From assembly GCA_003645745.1 (NCBI GenBank), contig QNCH01000034.1, forward strand, positions 1 through 11,638: a stretch of DNA of 11,638 nucleotides. The letters are read 5' to 3'. The translations under genes were made by a program, and so were the position numbers. This stretch comes from Candidatus Omnitrophota bacterium (lineage in GTDB: Bacteria; Omnitrophota; Gorgyraeia; B26-G9). Shown here piece by piece: positions 1 through 7,900 of this stretch; the first letter of the stretch is position 1, and every line of letters starts with the position of its first letter. The notes below the pieces were generated by a model. That model did not search any database. It saw only the letters and a list, made by a program, of their open reading frames with translations, and was not told where the DNA came from.

Positions 1-1
1 A

Positions 2-1444
2 AAAGAAAAATTGAATGTTGAATATATATTTGTTGAAGTACTAAAAAAATATTATAAAATTTTTTCTAACATAGATGATGAATATATCAAAGAACGTTTA
101 ATAGATATTCAGGATGTTGGCAAACGGGTAATTCGTAATCTTTTAGGCAAGCAAAAGAAAATTTTATCTTATTTAACAGAAAAAGTAATTATTATTGCCG
201 CTAATCTTTCTCCATCGGATACTGCGCTTATGCATAAAAGTCATGTAATTGGATTTGCTACTGATATGGGGGGCAGGACATCTCATACTGCGATTATGGC
301 ACGGTCACTTGAAATTCCAGCGGTGGTTGGGCTTAAAACTATAACTAAGGTTGTTAAGAATGGAGATACTATTATTCTTGACGGGAATAAAGGTATAATT
401 ATAGTTAACCCGTCTAAAATATTAATTGATAAGTATAAGCAAGAACAAAAAAAATTCGCATCTTTTGAGAAAGAGCTTTTAAAACTTAAAAATTTGTCTG
501 CAGTTACAACAGATAATCATATAACGAAAGTTTACGCGAATATAGAGTTTCCAGAGGAAATCCCTTCAATTTTAGCACATGGAGCGGAAGGTATTGGGCT
601 TTATCGCACAGAATATATATATTTAACCAGGCAGGGTTTGCCTACAGAAGAACAACATTATCAGGCGTATAGAAAAATTATTCAATATATGAAAAAAAAA
701 TCGGTTGTTATCCGGACAATGGATATTGGCGGTGATAAATTTGTTTCTTATTTAGATTTGCATGGAGAGATAAATCCTTTAATGGGCAGGAGAGCAATTA
801 GGTTTTGTCTTGCCAGGCCAGATGTATTTAAAACACAGTTAAGGGGTATTTTGCGCGCCAGCGTGTATGGCAATCTTAAAATTATGTATCCAATGATTTC
901 CGGATTGGCAGAGCTCAGGCAGGCAAATAAAATTTTGACAGAAGTAAAACAGGAACTTAAACAAGAACACATCCCTTTTAATCCTGATATTCCTGTAGGT
1001 ATTATGATTGAAGTTCCTTCAGCAGCATTAATCGCGGATATTTTAGCAAAAGAGGTAGATTTTTTTAGTATTGGAACTAATGATTTGATTCAATATTCCC
1101 TTGCAGTTGACAGAATAAATGAGAAAATTGCTTATTTGTATGAGCCCGCACATCCTGCTATATTGCGCATTCTTAAATCTATTATTGATGCCGGCCATAA
1201 AGCAGGTATAAAAGTAGGAATGTGTGGAGAAATGACTTCTGAACCAAGGTTTACCATACTTTTACTTGGGTTAGGGCTTGATGAGTTTAGTGCCAGTGCA
1301 GTGGCTATTCCGGAAATAAAGAAAGTTATCCGTTCTGTATCTTACGCACAAGCAAAAAGAATAGCGCATAAAGTTTTAGAAATGCCTTTGGCTTTACAAG
1401 TGGAGAAATATATACGGATGAAATTAAAAAAAATTTTATTGTGA
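2..1444 (+). CDS. ptsI: PTS enzyme I (phosphoenolpyruvate-protein phosphotransferase), 5' end outside window
   Basis: Enzyme I is the cytoplasmic first step of the phosphotransferase system. It takes phosphate from PEP onto a histidine and passes it to HPr. The frame is open to the left edge, so the gene is partial: 480 codons are visible against about 575 in the family, and roughly 95 N-terminal residues (the start of the HPr-binding region) are missing. The TTG at 11 is internal, not a start. Visible landmarks are the phosphohistidine motif GGRTSHTAIMARSLEIPAVVG-like segment (His codon at 284), the arginine motif IRTMDIGGDK (about 713 to 742), NPLMGRRAIR, the PEP-utilising signature SIGTNDLIQYSLAVDR (about 1066 to 1113) and the catalytic cysteine in GMCGEMTSEP (Cys codon at 1223). 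All catalytic residues of the family are present, so it should be active. It stops 15 bases before metK, consistent with cotranscription. Confidence 0.96.
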   Translation, partial: KEKLNVEYIFVEVLKKYYKIFSNIDDEYIKERLIDIQDVGKRVIRNLLGKQKKILSYLTEKVIIIAANLSPSDTALMHKSHVIGFATDMGGRTSHTAIMARSLEIPAVVGLKTITKVVKNGDTIILDGNKGIIIVNPSKILIDKYKQEQKKFASFEKELLKLKNLSAVTTDNHITKVYANIEFPEEIPSILAHGAEGIGLYRTEYIYLTRQGLPTEEQHYQAYRKIIQYMKKKSVVIRTMDIGGDKFVSYLDLHGEINPLMGRRAIRFCLARPDVFKTQLRGILRASVYGNLKIMYPMISGLAELRQANKILTEVKQELKQEHIPFNPDIPVGIMIEVPSAALIADILAKEVDFFSIGTNDLIQYSLAVDRINEKIAYLYEPAHPAILRILKSIIDAGHKAGIKVGMCGEMTSEPRFTILLLGLGLDEFSASAVAIPEIKKVIRSVSYAQAKRIAHKVLEMPLALQVEKYIRMKLKKILL

Positions 1445-1450
1445 AAGGAG
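1444..1450 (+). promoter_or_regulatory. Shine-Dalgarno of metK
   Basis: AAAGGAG lies 9 bases before the ATG at 1460 and overlaps the last base of the ptsI stop codon. It fixes the metK start and supports translation from a shared ptsI-metK transcript. Confidence 0.8.
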
Positions 1451-1459
1451 TTTTGTTTT

Positions 1460-2617
1460 ATGGCAGAGAAATATTTATTAAGTTCTGAATCTGTAGCTTG
1501 CGGGCATCCTGATAAACTTTGTGATCAGATATCAGATGCGGTTTTAGATGCAATTTTAAAAAATGATTCTTTTGCAAGAGTCGCTTGTGAGACTTTTGTA
1601 ACAACTGGATTGGTAATTGTCGGAGGGGAGATTACAACAAAAACATATGTAGATATTCAACAATTAGTTAAAAAAGTGGTTAAAAATATAGGTTATATTA
1701 ATCCTGTGTATGGGTTTAGTTATAATACCTGCGCGATTGTAAACGCAATCAACAGACAGTCTTCTGATATTGCAATGGGTGTTGATCGTGGTGGAGCGGG
1801 TGATCAGGGTATGATGACTGGTTATGCGTGTAAAGAAACTGCTGAACTTATGCCTTTGCCGATTATGTTGGCGCATAAATTAGTGCAGAGAATGAAAGCT
1901 TTGCGTGAGGATAATACTCTTAATTATTTAGGCCCTGATGGTAAAGCTCAGGTTACTCTTTTATATGAACAAGGCCGGCCTAAAATGGTAACTTCTGTTG
2001 TACTTGCATGCCAGCATAATGAATCAATTCTGGATTCTTCAGGCGCTAATATTACTGAGCAAGCCAAAAATCAGATTATTGATTTAATTGCTAAGCCTGT
2101 TTTAGAACAATGGATGGATAAAGAAACAAAATTTTATGTAAACGCAACCGGAAAATTTGTGATTGCCGGACCGCAATCAGATACAGGAATGACTGGAAGA
2201 AAAATTATTGTTGATACTTATGGCGGTGTTGTTCCTGTGGGTGGCGGTGCATTTTCAGGCAAAGACCCAACAAAAGTTGATCGATCCGCAGCTTATATGG
2301 CAAGATATATTGCAAAAAATGTTGTTGCCAGCGGGGTGGCAGAGAAATGTTATCTTCAGCTTGCTTATTGTATTGGTGTAGAGGATCCAGTGTCTGTGTT
2401 TGTAGATACATACGGCACAGGGGAAATTTCTGACTCAAAAATTAGTGAATTAGTGAGAAAAGTGTTTCCTTTAACACCTAAAGGCATTATTAAAGAGTTA
2501 GATTTATTAAAACCTATTTATCTAAAAACTGCATGCCATGGGCATTTTGGCAGAGAAACAGAGGGCTTTACTTGGGAAAAAACAGATAAAGCAAATATAT
2601 TAAAAAAAAACGTTTAA
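1460..2617 (+). CDS. metK: S-adenosylmethionine synthetase
   Basis: Makes S-adenosylmethionine from ATP and methionine in the cytoplasm, supplying methyl groups to the cell. It is full length at 385 residues (family about 380 to 400). The N-terminal motif GHPDK (His16, Asp18) carries the ATP and metal-binding residues. The two family signatures follow: GAGDQGMMTGYA at about residues 114 to 125, and the P-loop-like GGGAFSGKDPTKVDRSA at about 261 to 277. GMTGRKIIVDTYGG precedes the second signature, and the C-terminal GHFGRE with FTWEKTDKA is intact. The residue before GHPDK is Cys (VACGHPDK) where E. coli has Glu (VSEGHPDK). This is a small departure from the commonest form and is not expected to abolish activity. 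The gene is followed after 20 bases by ahcY, which removes the SAH formed when SAM is used, so the pair makes a methyl-cycle unit. Confidence 0.98.
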   Translation: MAEKYLLSSESVACGHPDKLCDQISDAVLDAILKNDSFARVACETFVTTGLVIVGGEITTKTYVDIQQLVKKVVKNIGYINPVYGFSYNTCAIVNAINRQSSDIAMGVDRGGAGDQGMMTGYACKETAELMPLPIMLAHKLVQRMKALREDNTLNYLGPDGKAQVTLLYEQGRPKMVTSVVLACQHNESILDSSGANITEQAKNQIIDLIAKPVLEQWMDKETKFYVNATGKFVIAGPQSDTGMTGRKIIVDTYGGVVPVGGGAFSGKDPTKVDRSAAYMARYIAKNVVASGVAEKCYLQLAYCIGVEDPVSVFVDTYGTGEISDSKISELVRKVFPLTPKGIIKELDLLKPIYLKTACHGHFGRETEGFTWEKTDKANILKKNV

Positions 2618-2623
2618 TTTAAT

Positions 2624-2628
2624 AGGAG
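2624..2628 (+). promoter_or_regulatory. Shine-Dalgarno deciding the ahcY start
   Basis: AGGAG lies 9 bases before the ATG at 2638 but only 3 bases before the upstream in-frame GTG at 2632, so it favours the ATG. Confidence 0.7.
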
Positions 2629-2637
2629 CAAGTGAAA

Positions 2638-3903
2638 ATGGATTATGATGTTAAAGATAAAAGTTTAAAAAACGCAGGCAAAAAAAGAATTGAATGGGCA
2701 ATGGAAAGAATGCCTGTTTTAGAAAAAGTAAGACAAAGATTTATAAAAGAAAAACCATTAGATGGGCTTAATATTGGGGCATGCTTGCATGTTACTACAG
2801 AAACAGCAGTTTTAGCAATTACTTTAAAATCTGCTGGCGCAAGAGTTTTACTTTGTGCTTCTAATCCCTTGTCTACTCAGGATGACACTGCAGCATCTTT
2901 AGTTTTTGACTATGGGATAGAAGTTTTTGCGATTAACGCGGAAAATACTAAAACGTATTATCAGCATATTAGCGCGCTGTTAAGTAATAATCCCCAAATT
3001 ACTATGGATGACGGCGCTGATCTCGTGTCAACTATTCATAAAAATTTTAAAAAATTAGACAGTAAAATTGCTTTGCCATGGGCAAGTACAGAAGAAACAA
3101 CTACAGGTGTAATCCGTTTAAAAGCTTTACAAAAGCAGGGGAATTTACTTTATCCTGTAATTGCGGTTAATGACGCGTATACGAAACATTTATTTGATAA
3201 TCGTTATGGCACAGGACAGTCTACGCTTGACGGCATAATCAGAGCTACAAATAAACTAATTGCAGGTACAAATTTAGTGGTTGTAGGTTACGGGTGGTGC
3301 GGCAAAGGCGCGGCTATGCGCGCTCGTGGTATGGGGGCAAATGTAATTATTTGTGAAGTTGATTATTTAAAGGCATTAGAAGCAGTAATGGATGGTTTTA
3401 GAGTAATGCCAATAAAAGATGCAGCTAAAATTGGGGATATTTTTATTACAGTTACCGGTGATATAAATGTGATTGCTGCTCAGCATTTTCAAGTAATGAA
3501 AGATAAAGCTCTGGTGGCAAATTCAGGGCATTTTGATGTAGAGATTGATGTTAAAAGTTTAGAGAAAATGGCTATTAGTAAAAGGGAAGTTAAACCATTG
3601 GTTATGCAATATAATTTAAAGAATAAACGCAGAATTTATCTCCTTGCCCAGGGCAGGCTGGTAAATCTTGCTTGTGCTGAAGGACATCCTGCTGAGGTTA
3701 TGGATTTAAGTTTTGCTAATCAGGCGCTTTCCGCAGAGTATATTAAGAAAAATTTCAAAAAACTTGAAAATAAAGTATATACTATACCCAAAAAAATAGA
3801 CGATTATATCGCTAAATTAAAACTTGAATGTATGGGCATAAAAATAGATAAGCTCACCGCAGAACAAAAAGAATATCTCAGCGCCTGGGAAATTGGAACG
3901 TAG
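2638..3903 (+). CDS. ahcY: Adenosylhomocysteinase (SAH hydrolase), short form
   Basis: NAD-dependent cytoplasmic enzyme that splits S-adenosylhomocysteine into adenosine and homocysteine, relieving product inhibition of methyltransferases. I chose the ATG at 2638 (421 residues): AGGAG at 2624 to 2628 is 9 bases away. The in-frame GTG at 2632 (423 residues) would have only 3 bases of spacing. Visible substrate-site elements are HVTTETAVL, the acidic DDGAD cluster (124 to 128), ASTEETTTG (151 to 157) and VNDAYTKHLFDNRYGTGQS with Asn178, Lys183, Asp187 and Asn188. The NAD-binding Rossmann loop is GYGWCGKG (217 to 224). SGHFDVEID and NLACAEGHPAEVMDLSF follow. The protein ends in LTAEQKEYLSAWEIGT, without the Lys/Tyr-containing C-terminal tail that reaches the neighbouring subunit's NAD in longer bacterial and eukaryotic enzymes, and it is correspondingly short. 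This is the form I associate with Thermotoga and archaea. Confidence 0.97.
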   Translation: MDYDVKDKSLKNAGKKRIEWAMERMPVLEKVRQRFIKEKPLDGLNIGACLHVTTETAVLAITLKSAGARVLLCASNPLSTQDDTAASLVFDYGIEVFAINAENTKTYYQHISALLSNNPQITMDDGADLVSTIHKNFKKLDSKIALPWASTEETTTGVIRLKALQKQGNLLYPVIAVNDAYTKHLFDNRYGTGQSTLDGIIRATNKLIAGTNLVVVGYGWCGKGAAMRARGMGANVIICEVDYLKALEAVMDGFRVMPIKDAAKIGDIFITVTGDINVIAAQHFQVMKDKALVANSGHFDVEIDVKSLEKMAISKREVKPLVMQYNLKNKRRIYLLAQGRLVNLACAEGHPAEVMDLSFANQALSAEYIKKNFKKLENKVYTIPKKIDDYIAKLKLECMGIKIDKLTAEQKEYLSAWEIGT

Positions 3904-3950
3904 AAGTAAGTTTTTTTTTTAATGTTTTGTTGAAAGGGGAAGGAATAAAA

Positions 3951-4148
3951 ATGTCTTCTGATACAAAAATAGAATAAAGATACTGTAAATTTAGAGAAAT
4001 GGAAGTGCGAGTGTTATTAGAAGCTATTGAGGAAATGGGAAATCATAATATTCTTGATTGGAATATGAAAAAATGTTTAGATAAAGAGGAAAGATGCTTC
4101 GGGGCTGACTGTAGCTATGTTTATATTGGAGGGAAAAATCTTTTTTAA
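3951..4148 (+). pseudogene. Small four-cysteine protein frame interrupted by an in-frame TAA
   Basis: A GGGGAAGGA-type ribosome site (3936 to 3944) precedes ATG 3951. That frame reads MSSDTKIE, hits TAA at 3975 to 3977, then continues in the same frame without another stop to TAA 4146. The stretch after the stop reads like a real small soluble protein. It begins RYCKFREMEVRVLLEAIEEM and continues through an ILDWNMKKC segment to a Cys-rich end (KKCLDKEERCFGADCSY). Counting from the ATG, cysteines fall at codons 12, 42, 49 and 54 (C-x29-C-x6-C-x4-C), a spacing that could bind a metal. I do not recognise the family with certainty. A single CAA-to-TAA change would explain the break. Alternatives are a shorter 49-residue protein from ATG 3999, which lacks a good ribosome site, readthrough, or a sequencing error. 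It lies 47 bases behind ahcY and may be the operon's last member. Confidence 0.5.
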
Positions 4149-4295
4149 TCTTAGTCGGGTTTTACTCCTCTTTGTAAAAAATTTTATTTTGTAATTTACC
4201 TGTAGGGACAGGTTTGTAACCTATCCGTTATAAAATAATTAAAAAAATATTAACAAATTTGCTTTATAAAGCAGTTCAAAGTAGGACATTTTCAT
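4149..4295. other. Non-coding spacer, AT-rich
   Basis: No coding frame of interest on either strand. It holds one imperfect palindrome (listed separately). There is no convincing terminator for the upstream operon: the ten-T run at 3911 to 3920, just after ahcY, has no good stem in front of it. Confidence 0.5.
4206..4226. repeat. Imperfect palindrome (GGACAGGTT / AACCTATCC)
   Basis: Nine-base arms with one mismatch flank a TGT loop. A competing overlapping hairpin, ACCTGT-AGGG-ACAGGT, occupies 4198 to 4213. The sequence resembles a decayed copy of the GTAGGGG(C/A)GGGTTT-type intergenic palindromes scattered in many genomes. It has no T-tract, so it is unlikely to be an intrinsic terminator. 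Confidence 0.4.
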
Positions 4296-4319
4296 TTTGC
4301 CTTGACATTTGCCTTGACA
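4296..4319 (+). repeat. Perfect tandem duplication of a 12-mer containing TTGACA
   Basis: TTTGCCTTGACA occurs twice head to tail (4296 to 4307 and 4308 to 4319), directly upstream of the promoter's own TTGACA at 4324. Each copy carries a -35-like hexamer, but neither has a -10 hexamer at proper distance. Confidence 0.85.
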
Positions 4320-4323
4320 GCGG

Positions 4324-4352
4324 TTGACACGTAGTTGTTTTTATGTTATACT
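4324..4352 (+). promoter_or_regulatory. Strong sigma70-type promoter of the giant-protein leader
   Basis: A consensus -35 TTGACA (4324 to 4329) and a near-consensus -10 TATACT (4347 to 4352) are separated by exactly 17 bases. Transcription should begin near 4359, giving a 5' leader of about 460 bases before the start codon at 4819. This makes the downstream gene an independent transcription unit from ptsI-metK-ahcY. Confidence 0.85.
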
Positions 4353-4359
4353 TATTATA

Positions 4360-4474
4360 GAAAGAAAAGAAGTTATTAAAGCTTTTGTTATGCATTAGTT
4401 ATTATATTTGTAATTATTAATTTGAATTTATATATATCTTATTATCCAAAGACTTGTTGTATTAGCCTGTATTT
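4360..4474 (+). other. AT-rich start of the leader transcript
   Basis: Transcribed spacer between the promoter and the structured leader. It is very AT-rich, has no convincing open frame, and I see no stable structure in it. Confidence 0.4.
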
Positions 4475-4599
4475 AGTTAAGCGCAAGAGCGATGCTTGAC
4501 AAATCAGGAGGCGGAAAGCTACGAAACTAAAGGTTACTGCTATAATCTCTTGAAAAATTATAGCAAGAAAGTAAAAGATAGCCATAATAGCCGAGCTGT
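4475..4599 (+). ncRNA. Candidate riboswitch/structured leader, 3' half resembling cyclic-di-GMP-I (GEMM)
   Basis: A nested helix set can be drawn directly. A GCTA/TAGC pairing (4518 to 4521 with 4579 to 4582) encloses TTAC/GTAA (4534 to 4537 with 4571 to 4574), which encloses a perfect 9-bp hairpin TGCTATAAT/ATTATAGCA (4538 to 4546 with 4557 to 4565). A small hairpin with CGC-AAGA-GCG lies at 4479 to 4497. The phrases GGCGGAAAGCTAC, ACTAAAGG and GATAGCC...AGCCGA appear in the order and rough spacing of the GEMM 3' half. The usual GGCAAACC strand, the GNRA hairpin and a convincing P1 partner were not found, so the class call is weak. The 3' end runs into the terminator's 5' arm, as expected for a transcription-attenuating switch. 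Confidence 0.5.
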
Positions 4600-4629
4600 G
4601 GATATTAAGAACAGTTTGGCTATTTTTTT
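4586..4629 (+). terminator. Intrinsic terminator inside the leader of the giant gene
   Basis: A 14-base 5' arm (4586 to 4599) pairs completely with 4611 to 4624, counting two G-U pairs, around an 11-base loop, and is followed by a run of seven T (4623 to 4629). It lies between the promoter at 4324 and the start codon at 4819, so it ends the leader prematurely unless the stem is prevented from forming. Its 5' arm includes the AGCCGA segment that belongs to the candidate aptamer. Confidence 0.85.
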
Positions 4630-4694
4630 AGATTAATTATAGACTCATAATGTAAAATATTCAGAAACAAAATATTAATTTTGAAGAAAGGAGG

Positions 4695-4748
4695 ATGAAA
4701 AAGTTATTTTTTATACAAAATAATCGAATATGTTTAAGAATATGGTAG
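4695..4748 (+). CDS. Possible 17-residue leader peptide
   Basis: A perfect AAAGGAGG (4687 to 4694) abuts ATG 4695, which opens a frame of 17 codons (MKKLFFIQNNRICLRIW) ending in TAG 4746. The ribosome site is strong, but the spacing to this ATG is zero, which is poor for initiation. It could be a leader peptide, a decayed upstream start, or a standby ribosome site. Function is unknown. Confidence 0.2.
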   Translation: MKKLFFIQNNRICLRIW

Positions 4749-4804
4749 ATTGCAATTATTTATATTTTTATCAATTTATGAATTGGATATTTTTAGTTTT
4801 TGAA

Positions 4805-4810
4805 AGGAGG
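4805..4810 (+). promoter_or_regulatory. Shine-Dalgarno of the giant gene
   Basis: AGGAGG, within AAAGGAGGAG (4803 to 4812), lies 8 bases before ATG 4819. An in-frame TGA at 4801 closes the frame upstream, which together with the signal peptide fixes the start at 4819. Confidence 0.85.
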
Positions 4811-4818
4811 AGTTGAGT

Positions 4819-4905
4819 ATGAATTATACATTACGTTCATATAGTATTATTTTTGTTTTATCTTTTGCAATAATCAGTATTTTAATTCCTAATTATGTGA
4901 ATGCG
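4819..4905 (+). other. Signal peptide of the giant protein (residues 1 to 29)
   Basis: MNYTLR is followed by a hydrophobic core rich in Ile, Leu, Phe and Val (about residues 9 to 23). A polar end NYVNA then gives a typical signal peptidase I site after Ala29 (VNA before QS). A second possible cut is after Ala32. There is no lipobox cysteine, so it is not a lipoprotein signal. Confidence 0.88.
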
Positions 4906-7900
4906 CAATCCGCACATAGAGATTGGCAGCTTGGGGTAATCAGCCCCGAAGTAGTAGACGCTCTTTATAATGAAAAAATTGGTGACCAGAGTACTTCTGG
5001 TGATTTAGAACAGGATATAGCACCTCCTCCAATAATTATTACTACCTCAGGCGGTGATATTTATCTTCTTAATGATGGCGGGGTAAAAGCTAAGTTAAAA
5101 ATTAATGAGAAAGGAATTTTAGAAACAACGTATAATCTTGAAGGCTCTAATGCAAAAATGATTGATGAGTTTGGCAATGAATTTACTTACCAGTATAACG
5201 CAGATGGGAAAACGGTAAATGTGGTTAACAGCCAGGGAGAAATTGTCCGTACGGAAAATTATGAATTAGGGAAAATAGTAAGTTTTGCAAAACAGGGTAA
5301 TGTTACTTATCAATATGACGATAATGACATTTTACTTTCTTCTACTGATGAGTGGGGCAATGTAACTTTGTATAAAGATGGCCATGCTAGTGAAATTATA
5401 GATTCTGATGGGAATAATGCAGGTAGTTATAAATATAATGGAGGAATATTAGAATCATTTACTGACCGTACTGGAAGCATAACATATTTTGCTGCCGATG
5501 GTATTCGGCCTGTCTACACTACTAATGCGGAAAACACAGTAACCCAGGTTTATAATTATGATGACCGTGGACATTTAACAACTGTAGTTAATAATGTCAG
5601 CCAGCAAGTAACTTCTGTGGAAGAAGGGGCATATTCTGTGGTTTCCAGAGTAAACGATGAAACAGGAGAAGAGGTTGTAACTGAAGTTTATAATTATGAT
5701 GCAGCAGGAGACGTTTCTTCTGTTACTAATATTGCAGCTAATGGCGTAGTCACAGGTTGGACAGAATATGATGGTTATGGCCGAGTGATTGCTGCTTATA
5801 ATGCGGAAGGATTGAAAGTTCAGGTATATGAATATAATAGTCACAATTTTTTACAGCAAACAGTAGGATTGGGAGGTGTTGACCCTATTAGTGGCCAGCA
5901 AACAATTTTAACATATACGCTTTTTGATGCAAAAGGGAGGCCTGCTGAAGTATGGCAACAGGGTGATGGCGACAATATGGTTAAAATCCAGGAGTATAAA
6001 TATAAGGAAAACGGGCTTTTGGATGAAACGTATTCTCTTGGAATCAAACGTGATGAAGAAGGCAATGCAGTAATTCTTGGCGGTAATTTTGTTTATGTAC
6101 GTTTAAGTAAAACTGTTTATGATGATAAAAATCGCCCTAAGTCGGTTTATGCTATTGTACATAATGAAAATGGAGATTACGTTGATGAAGAAGGAAATGT
6201 AGTAACTGATGTTGCGGATGCTAAAGAGGAAATTCAGCAGAAATATAAATATGATTCTGATGGTTTTATGGTAAAGACTTATTCTTATGGTAATAATGGA
6301 AGATGTACAGGAAGTATTGAATATGACAGTTATAGCCGTGCTGACAAAGGTTATAATTCGCAGGGGATTGAAATTCAAGAATATATTTATGGTGAAGACG
6401 GGCTTTTAGACAAGACTATAAGTAAAGGTGATGGCGGAGAGGAAGATGTAGTTTTGGGCTGGACAGTTTACAGCGCTGCTTCTAAACCTACTGAAAGTTA
6501 TAATCAAAGTGGTAGTTTAACTCAAAAGTATTTGTATGATAAGAATGGATTGCTTGTAAAAACGTTGAATTTTAATAGTGCGGATGAAGTTGGCGGGATA
6601 GTAGCATCTTTATTAGATGATCTGGAAAACATCGCGGATTTATGGAATGATGATTGGGATACGCTTTATAGTGCTGCTTTTGGGGATTTGTCTTCAGAAA
6701 CTTTAACAGTTCAGGCATGGATTGCTTTAGATGAAGGTGACACTGAAAAAGCACTCGCTTGTGCTTTAAAATGTATTAAACTTTATTCTGACACAGCAAA
6801 TGCGCAGCAAAAGGCTTTAGATGAACAAGGCGGGCAAACAGATAACATTGCTGCTAATTATGCCTTAAATGATGTAGGCACATGTTATTTTATTTTGGGA
6901 AATGTTTTAGAATCTCGTGGTATGGATACAGAAGCGGCAAGTGCTTATAAAATTCAGGCTTCAGAATATTCAGGAGCGCAGGCTTTTGATCCCAATTTGC
7001 CTGGTACTACCAATGGAGGCTATTGGCTGGTGAGCGATGCTTCTAAAGAAAAACTTGGTGTTTCAGGCTTGAATATTGATTTACCTGTAGCTACAGGATA
7101 TACCGTTTTTGGTGGTGACTCAAAACCAACCTCTGTTTATTCTTATTATAGCCAGGATGGCGGGGAATTGCATTCTGTAAAGATGCAGGACTATGTTTAT
7201 AGTTATACTGAAGATATTAAGGATGATGATGGTAATGTTGTTGGTACGAGAACTTTGTATTCTTCATTTGTTCAGAAGACAATTAATTATGGTGATTTTG
7301 CAGAGATTATTGGTTCTACTACTAATCCAGAAGTAACTGCAGCTGATTTAGCATTATTGGGCAGTCTCTGGGATAGTGAATGGGATAGGCAGTATGATTT
7401 TAGTAATATGACTGTAGAAAGCTTAGCTTTTGAGGCACTGCTTGCTCTTGACCAGGGAGATATGGCCAAAGCAAAAGCATTTGCTTTAAAATGTATATTT
7501 ACTTATTCGGAACAGGCCAAGCAGCAACAGGAAGGTTTGAGTGAATTACCTACATCTAATACAGACATCGCGGGTAATTATTATTTAAATAATGTAGGTT
7601 CCAGTTTGTTTGTTTTAGGCCAGGCATTAGAATCAGAGGGTAATACTGAAGGAGCAATTGTCGTGTACAAGATTCAGGCCTTAGATTATTCTTATGCTTA
7701 TGTTTTAGATTCTTCAGGAACAGGTTATGATTTAGTTACTGATGCTTCAAAAATTCGGTTAGAAGCGTTAGGTGCCTTAGATCAAATCACTCCTCAGGAG
7801 ACTGCGAATACAACAAGTGCTCAGGTGCAGACAAGTTACACATTGTTTGATGATTATGGCAGGCAGGATAAAACATTTAATAGTGATGGGGAGTTAATTC

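Larger units (their letters stand above)
4630..4818 (+). other. Leader between terminator and giant gene
   Basis: AT-rich transcribed spacer. It contains a 17-codon mini-frame (listed separately) and a weak AT hairpin (TATCAATT/AATTGGATA, 4769 to 4789) followed by five T, too unstable to call a terminator. It ends in the ribosome site of the giant gene. Confidence 0.4.

Noticed and set aside
11..13. TTG as the start of ptsI
   Set aside because: The frame is open to the left edge and the sequence after it is the middle of enzyme I, about 95 residues from the family N-terminus. There is no ribosome site.
3905..3920. Ten-T run after ahcY as an intrinsic terminator
   Set aside because: No stem directly precedes it. 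The nearest 5-bp stem is inside the ahcY coding sequence, too far from the T run.
4128..4168. GGAG...AAAA / TTTT...CTCC pairing as a terminator of the small gene
   Set aside because: The arms are separated by a long loop with a mismatch in the middle, and no T-tract follows the 3' arm.
4302..4319. The first two TTGACA hexamers as additional promoters
   Set aside because: Nothing resembling a -10 box lies 16 to 18 bases downstream of either one.
5575..7469. Several reverse-strand open frames of 60 to 91 codons under the giant gene
   Set aside because: They lie opposite a continuous, clearly protein-like repeat frame, have repetitive low-complexity translations and no ribosome sites. They are by-products of the YD codon pattern.
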